Origin: an uncultured Acidimicrobiaceae bacterium
GTDB taxonomy: Bacteria > Actinomycetota > Acidimicrobiia > Acidimicrobiales > MedAcidi-G1
Length of the DNA stretch: 7,984 bases
Direction: 5' to 3'
Assembly: GCA_913054115.1 (NCBI GenBank)
Contig: CAJXIS010000091.1
Location: forward strand, 1-7,984
Shown here in pieces: positions 4,337 through 7,984 of this stretch. Under the pieces are notes generated by a model that saw only the letters and a list, made by a program, of their open reading frames with translations, was not told where the DNA came from and ran no database searches. Each line of letters starts with the position of its first letter. Positions within the stretch are counted from its first letter, which is position 1. The translations under genes were made by a program, and so were the position numbers.

Positions 4337-7300
4337 GTGGATCTGAGGAAGACGCTTGGGGCGCTGGCCGTCGGCACGGTGCTGTCGCTCATCCTGCTGC
4401 TCGGCGGTGCCGTCGATCCTGCAGCAGCCGACCCGGTCGGTTCCGCCTATGCCGAGATCGACGTGCCCGACCTGCTCTGGGCCGCCGAGCACCTGGGCCT
4501 CGAGGGACCCGAGGGGCTCCAGCGGACAGGTGTCGCCGTCATCAACTTCATCCTGAAAATCTCGGGTCGGACCGACCCGGAGTGCGATCTCGACTACGGG
4601 GGCCTGATCGATCCGTACGGTAACCGCCGCTACGAGTCCCAGTGGGTGGGCGAGGAACTGGCGATGCTCGACTGGGTCGCCGACCACTACTGCATCAGCC
4701 GCGAGCAGGCACAGGTCTTCGGGGCTGCGCTGCTGAGCTTCTTCGCCGGACTCGACGCCGGCGCCCAGGGCATCGAGATCGTGCGCCCGGACCTGCCGGC
4801 TGCGGACGCCTTGGTTCCGGTGACGTTGCGTGGCGTGGGTTCGGAGACGGTCGCCCTGACCACCGGGTTGCCGTCCGACTATCAGCTCGTGTCGTTCACC
4901 CATGCCGGGACGGGGTCCTTCCGCGTCGCCTCGCTCGACGTGGCCGGCAATGAGCTCGAGGTCCTCGTCACCCGTGAGGGGACCTTCCGGGGGCAGGTCG
5001 TTGCCGAGGATCCGGAGTCCTATGCCTCACTCGCCGTCGTGGCCGGCGGAGAGTGGTCGGCGACGTTCCTGCCGCTGATGTCGGCGACACCGTTCGGTTC
5101 GGGATCGACGGCCGGGGGGATGCAGGACGACGTGCTGCTCCTGTCGAGTTCGGTGGCCGATGGCACGGGCCTGGTCACGGCGCGACACGACGGCGCCGCC
5201 AACTTCATCGTCTGGGAGTACGGACCCGATGGTCGGGCGCGCGCACTGCCGATCAACGAGATCGGCGCCTTTGCCGGTCAGGCGAACCTGGCGACCGGTA
5301 CCCGGTTCCTCGAGATCTCCGCCACCGGGGAATGGGTGATGGCGGTGGGTGCCAGCCTTCCACCGCGTCGGGTCGGGGTACCCGGGGTGGTCCGGGGTGA
5401 CGGACGCCTGGAGATCGCCTGGTCGCCGCCCGACGACGGTGGCTCGCCGATCTCCGGCTTCGACGTGTGGATCAAGCCTGCAGCAGCCGCCGACGTCACC
5501 GAGAGCTGGACCATGGTCGTGACCCCGGCGGAGGCGACCACCCACTCGGCGTCGGACCTCGCCAACGGCACCACGTACCACGTTGTCGTCCGGGCACGCA
5601 ACGGTGCCGGTGCTGGTCCCTGGTCGGAGGCGGTGGCGATGGCGCCACTGTCGTCGAGCACCCCCGATGCGGTATCGGCCCTCGCCGCCGCTGCCGGGGA
5701 CCGCCAGGTGCAGCTCACCTGGTCGGCGCCGGCGACCGGATCCGACGGCGTCACCTACCGGGTCACGTGGTACGACGAGGACGTCAGTGGCACTGCACAG
5801 ACGCAGTCCAGGGCCGGATCAACCCGTGGAGAGCGTCGGGAACGCTCGGTGGGCGACCGGGGCCTTCAGATGGGCCCCCCGCCGACGGGTCGGCTGCCGT
5901 CCATCGTCGGCGGTGCGACGGCTTCGATCGCCGACCATCCCCACACGGTCGCGATCCTCACTGCGGGCACCGCCGACGGGTTCTCGGCGCAGTACTGCGG
6001 GGGAACCCTTGTGACGCCACGGTGGGTGGTGACGGCCGCCCACTGCGTCGACGAGCGCGCGGCTGCCGAGGTCGATGTCGTTGCCGGCATCAGCGACCTG
6101 GATGCCATCGGCGCCAGCGACCGCCGGGTCGTCGAAACCATCCATGTGCATCCCGACTACGACGGTGGGCTGGTGCTCAACGACATCGCCCTGCTGTACC
6201 TGGCCGTGGCAGTGGATGCGGCTGCGGCCGAACCGATTCCGTGGCAGGCGGAGGCAACCGCACCGGTGTCGGGAACGCCGGTGTCGCTCTCGGGGTGGGG
6301 CTCGACCGACGTCCTCGGCGAGGATTTCGGGACCGTGATTCGGAGTACGGCGGCGACGGTTCTCGCCGGCCCCGGCGAGAACGTCTGCGGCAACTGGCCG
6401 GACTTCCAGTCCGATGTCGAACTCTGTGTCGGTGGACAAGCCGGTGTCGGCGCCTGCCTGGGCGACAGCGGGGGACCTGTGGTCGCCGAGCTCGGGACTA
6501 CGAGGCTCGTCGGTGTGGTGTCCTACGGACTGACGGGCAGCTGTGCCGACGGGTCCTTCCCGAACGTCGCCACCCGGATCAGCGGGTACGCCACCTGGAT
6601 CGCCGGGCTGGTGGGCACGCCCTGGCAGGAGATCGTGGGCCTGACGGATCCGGCCCACACCGTGACCGGCCTCGTCAACGGACGGGCCTACACCTTCCGG
6701 GTCTCGGCCACGAACGCCTATGGGGTGACCTCCGGTTCGACCGTCGTCCTCGTGACGCCGGTGGGCCCACCCGACCGGACGGCGACGCCGACGGGAGTCG
6801 GTGGCTTCGGCAGCGCCACGCTTGCCTGGGCGGCGCCGTTCACGGCCGACGGGCATCCGATCACCGACTACGTCATCGAGTTCTCCGGTGACGAATGGGC
6901 GACCTGGGACGTGATCGACGACGGCGTGTCGACGGAGGTCAGCGTCGTGCTGCACAGCTTCAACAACGGCAGCACCATCCACTACCGCGTGGCCGCCGTC
7001 AACGATCTCGGCACCGGCGAGTTCTCGGGCAGCGTGGCGGTGCTCATCGGGACGCCGGATGCCCCCTCGGATGTGGCCGTGTCGACGGTGGGTGACGGCC
7101 AGGCGACCCTGACGTGGGTGGCTCCGGCGGCGGACGGCGGCTCGGCCGCCACCTCGACGGACGGTGGGACGACCTGGGTGACGTACGACGAGGGAGTCTT
7201 GGCAGAGGTCGGCGCCGTCGTCACGGGCCTCACCAACGGCGTCACGCACTCGTTCCGGGTGGCGACGGTGACCGGGGTCGGCACCAGCCCGTGGTCGTCG

Positions 7301-7888
7301 GTCATCGGCGGCGTTCCCGGCCGGCCTTCGGTCGTCGTCGACCTGACGGCCACGTCGGGCGACGGCCTGGTGACGCTCGCCTGGACGGCTCCGGCGGCGG
7401 ACGGCGGCTCGGCCGTCACCGACTACCTGGTCGAGTTCTCGACGGACGACGGGACCACCTGGGTGACGTTCGATGACGGGGTCTCGGTAGATGCCGGGGC
7501 GGTCGTCGGCGGGCTCGCCAACGGCACGTCGTACCGGCTCCGCGTCGCAGCGGTATCGGCCATCGGCACGAGCGACTGGGCAGAGGCGACGGCTGTGCCT
7601 GCGACCGTGCCAGAGGCCCCGACCGGCCTGTCGATGATGTCGGGCACCGGACGCCTGACGCTGTCGTGGGTGACGCCGTCGAACGGCGGGTCCGCCATCA
7701 CGGCGGTGCACGTCGAGATCTCGGACGACGACGGCGTCACGTGGGCCTCGTTCCGGGCGGGCGCCGGTACCACGTCGGCCACCGTGACAGGCCTCGTCTC
7801 CGGCGAGACGCATTCGATGCGGGTGTCGATCGAGAATGCCGTCGGCGTCGGAGCAGCATCGGCGTCCCTCACCGCCACCGTCAACTGA
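4337..7888 (+). CDS. secreted multidomain protein: S1 serine protease embedded in a fibronectin type III array
   Basis: The 1183-residue product starts with a Sec signal (LRKTLGALAVGTVLSLILLL) and likely cleavage after PAAA at 31. Residues 33-160 are mostly helical, with two Cys, and belong to no family I recognise. Two diverged beta-rich repeats follow (about 188-246 and 284-338; shared pattern G..F.V...G...V...G.F.GQ...GEW). Fn3 units lie at about 342-438, 443-490 plus 763-809, 811-907, 908-995, 996-1090 and 1091-1183. The second is interrupted by an Arg-rich linker (491-522) and an S1 protease (523-757): IVGG, TAAHC (H569), NDIAL (D616), GDSGGP (S711). It probably degrades or processes extracellular protein, with the Fn3 units as spacers or binding modules. 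No sortase or C-terminal anchor is visible. GTG 4337 is preferred to GTG 4292 because it gives a clean signal peptide and the hexamer at 4283 is too near 4292. Confidence 0.88.
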   Translation: MDLRKTLGALAVGTVLSLILLLGGAVDPAAADPVGSAYAEIDVPDLLWAAEHLGLEGPEGLQRTGVAVINFILKISGRTDPECDLDYGGLIDPYGNRRYESQWVGEELAMLDWVADHYCISREQAQVFGAALLSFFAGLDAGAQGIEIVRPDLPAADALVPVTLRGVGSETVALTTGLPSDYQLVSFTHAGTGSFRVASLDVAGNELEVLVTREGTFRGQVVAEDPESYASLAVVAGGEWSATFLPLMSATPFGSGSTAGGMQDDVLLLSSSVADGTGLVTARHDGAANFIVWEYGPDGRARALPINEIGAFAGQANLATGTRFLEISATGEWVMAVGASLPPRRVGVPGVVRGDGRLEIAWSPPDDGGSPISGFDVWIKPAAAADVTESWTMVVTPAEATTHSASDLANGTTYHVVVRARNGAGAGPWSEAVAMAPLSSSTPDAVSALAAAAGDRQVQLTWSAPATGSDGVTYRVTWYDEDVSGTAQTQSRAGSTRGERRERSVGDRGLQMGPPPTGRLPSIVGGATASIADHPHTVAILTAGTADGFSAQYCGGTLVTPRWVVTAAHCVDERAAAEVDVVAGISDLDAIGASDRRVVETIHVHPDYDGGLVLNDIALLYLAVAVDAAAAEPIPWQAEATAPVSGTPVSLSGWGSTDVLGEDFGTVIRSTAATVLAGPGENVCGNWPDFQSDVELCVGGQAGVGACLGDSGGPVVAELGTTRLVGVVSYGLTGSCADGSFPNVATRISGYATWIAGLVGTPWQEIVGLTDPAHTVTGLVNGRAYTFRVSATNAYGVTSGSTVVLVTPVGPPDRTATPTGVGGFGSATLAWAAPFTADGHPITDYVIEFSGDEWATWDVIDDGVSTEVSVVLHSFNNGSTIHYRVAAVNDLGTGEFSGSVAVLIGTPDAPSDVAVSTVGDGQATLTWVAPAADGGSAATSTDGGTTWVTYDEGVLAEVGAVVTGLTNGVTHSFRVATVTGVGTSPWSSVIGGVPGRPSVVVDLTATSGDGLVTLAWTAPAADGGSAVTDYLVEFSTDDGTTWVTFDDGVSVDAGAVVGGLANGTSYRLRVAAVSAIGTSDWAEATAVPATVPEAPTGLSMMSGTGRLTLSWVTPSNGGSAITAVHVEISDDDGVTWASFRAGAGTTSATVTGLVSGETHSMRVSIENAVGVGAASASLTATVN
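5903..6607 (+). other. S1 (chymotrypsin-fold) protease domain inserted in an Fn3 unit
   Basis: This segment encodes residues 523-757 of the large protein. The IVGG new N-terminus, the triad H569/D616/S711 and three Cys pairs (C42-C58, C168-C182 and C191-C220 by position in chymotrypsin numbering) are all recognisable, so the fold looks complete and active. The residue equivalent to 189 is Gly (705, in GACLGDSGGP) and that equivalent to 226 is Asn (743, in FPNVATR). Trypsin has Asp189 and Gly226, so trypsin-like Arg/Lys specificity is not expected from position 189. The sequence before IVGG is TGRLPS, so activation directly at IVGG needs cleavage after Ser, not after Arg. Numbering is by eye. 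Confidence 0.8.
7120..7415 (+). repeat. 29-bp direct repeat from Fn3 duplication
   Basis: A 29-base sequence at 7120-7148 recurs exactly at 7387-7415, 267 bases (89 codons) apart, at the same position in the fourth and fifth Fn3 units (encoding APAADGGSA). It marks recent duplication or gene conversion between these units. The units diverge immediately afterwards, where the fourth lacks six residues. Confidence 0.85.
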
Positions 7889-7915
7889 CCGGGTTCCGCT
7901 CACCGGGGATTCGCC

Positions 7916-7959
7916 TGGCGCGCTCGGAGGGACTCGAACCCCCAACCTTCTGATCCGTA
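7916..7959 (-). pseudogene. 3' half of tRNA-Arg(ACG): probable attachment-site remnant
   Basis: Read on the minus strand, the sequence matches the canonical 3' half of tRNA-Arg(ACG): anticodon loop from U33 with ACG (7956-7958), stem TCAGA, variable loop AGGTT, T arm GGGGG/TTCGAGT/CCCTC, acceptor CGAGCGC, discriminator G and encoded CCA (7916-7918). Upstream of U33 the expected TCTGA stem strand is replaced by TGTTC, and no D-arm signature follows in the remaining 24 bases. A truncated 3' tRNA end is the usual scar of integrases that recombine into tRNA genes, with the intact gene at the other end of the element. Given the orientation, the element should extend to the right of the window. The intact tRNA is not visible, so the element is inferred. 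Confidence 0.7.
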
Positions 7960-7984
7960 AGAACAATCATGCGGATCTCCAGGT

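Noticed and set aside
7666..7953. Plus-strand open frame ending ARSEGLEPPTF
   Set aside because: The SEGLEPPTF ending is the usual artefact from reading through the complement of a tRNA gene. It lies out of frame with the Fn3 coding sequence.
5819..7966. 715-codon open frame on the minus strand antisense to the protease gene
   Set aside because: It begins RIRRLGVRVPPSAP, the well-known translation of an antisense or overlapping tRNA 3' end, and otherwise consists of Arg/His/Gly-rich sequence typical of shadow frames in high-GC genes. The plus strand has clear domains throughout.
7895..7984. Short minus-strand ORF starting ATG at 7970 with a GGAG upstream, running through the tRNA fragment (about 29 codons)
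   Set aside because: The product contains VGGSSPSER, another standard tRNA-derived artefact. The start signal is probably fortuitous, and the upstream context lies outside the window.
7959..7984. Group I intron interrupting tRNA-Arg in the anticodon loop
   Set aside because: Group I introns end in G before the 3' exon, but the base before the tRNA match is T. Only 25 bases are visible and no P-helix motif could be assessed, so the attachment-site reading is preferred. An intron is not fully excluded.

Overview
The window is high-GC DNA read as a stretch of an actinobacterial chromosome, most likely from the Acidimicrobiia or a similar marine or soil lineage. The evidence is a DUF3566 membrane protein followed by tRNA-Ile(GAT), which is the arrangement found downstream of gyrA in many Actinomycetota, together with an Rv3654c-type TadE-like protein and TANNNT hexamers placed so close to start codons that the transcripts would be leaderless. 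The genus cannot be fixed from the sequence.

Left part (1-1519): the acidic tail of an upstream protein (possibly GyrA) ends at 59. A small TadE-like secreted or membrane protein (139-477) follows, then the DUF3566 protein (545-1408) and tRNA-Ile (1446-1519). The tRNA-Ala gene often found next to this tRNA-Ile is absent.

Middle part (1628-4169): three overlapping forward genes form a tight operon. They are a 45-residue hydrophobic small protein, a saccharopine-dehydrogenase-like NAD(P)-binding oxidoreductase coupled to it by a 4-base GTGA overlap, and a DUF3105 lipoprotein whose start overlaps the dehydrogenase stop. A convergent inositol-monophosphatase-family gene resembling histidinol-phosphatase (hisN) lies opposite.

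Right part (4170-7888): a divergent intergenic region carries a perfect palindrome, an 11-bp direct repeat and a repeated half-site around two promoters. It precedes one large gene (4337-7888) for an exported 1183-residue protein. Its order is signal peptide, a helical region of unknown family, two divergent copies of a beta-rich repeat, then six fibronectin type III (Fn3) units. A complete S1 (chymotrypsin-fold) serine protease sits inside the second Fn3 unit. The catalytic triad is present, but the specificity pocket is atypical.

Right edge (7916-7984): 27 bases past the protease stop is a CCA-ending 3' half of tRNA-Arg(ACG) on the minus strand. Its similarity to a tRNA stops within the anticodon loop. 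This is what an attachment site of a tRNA-targeting integrative element looks like, with the element expected to lie to the right of the window. I see no complete undescribed system here. The strongest leads are this probable island boundary and the Fn3-embedded protease.
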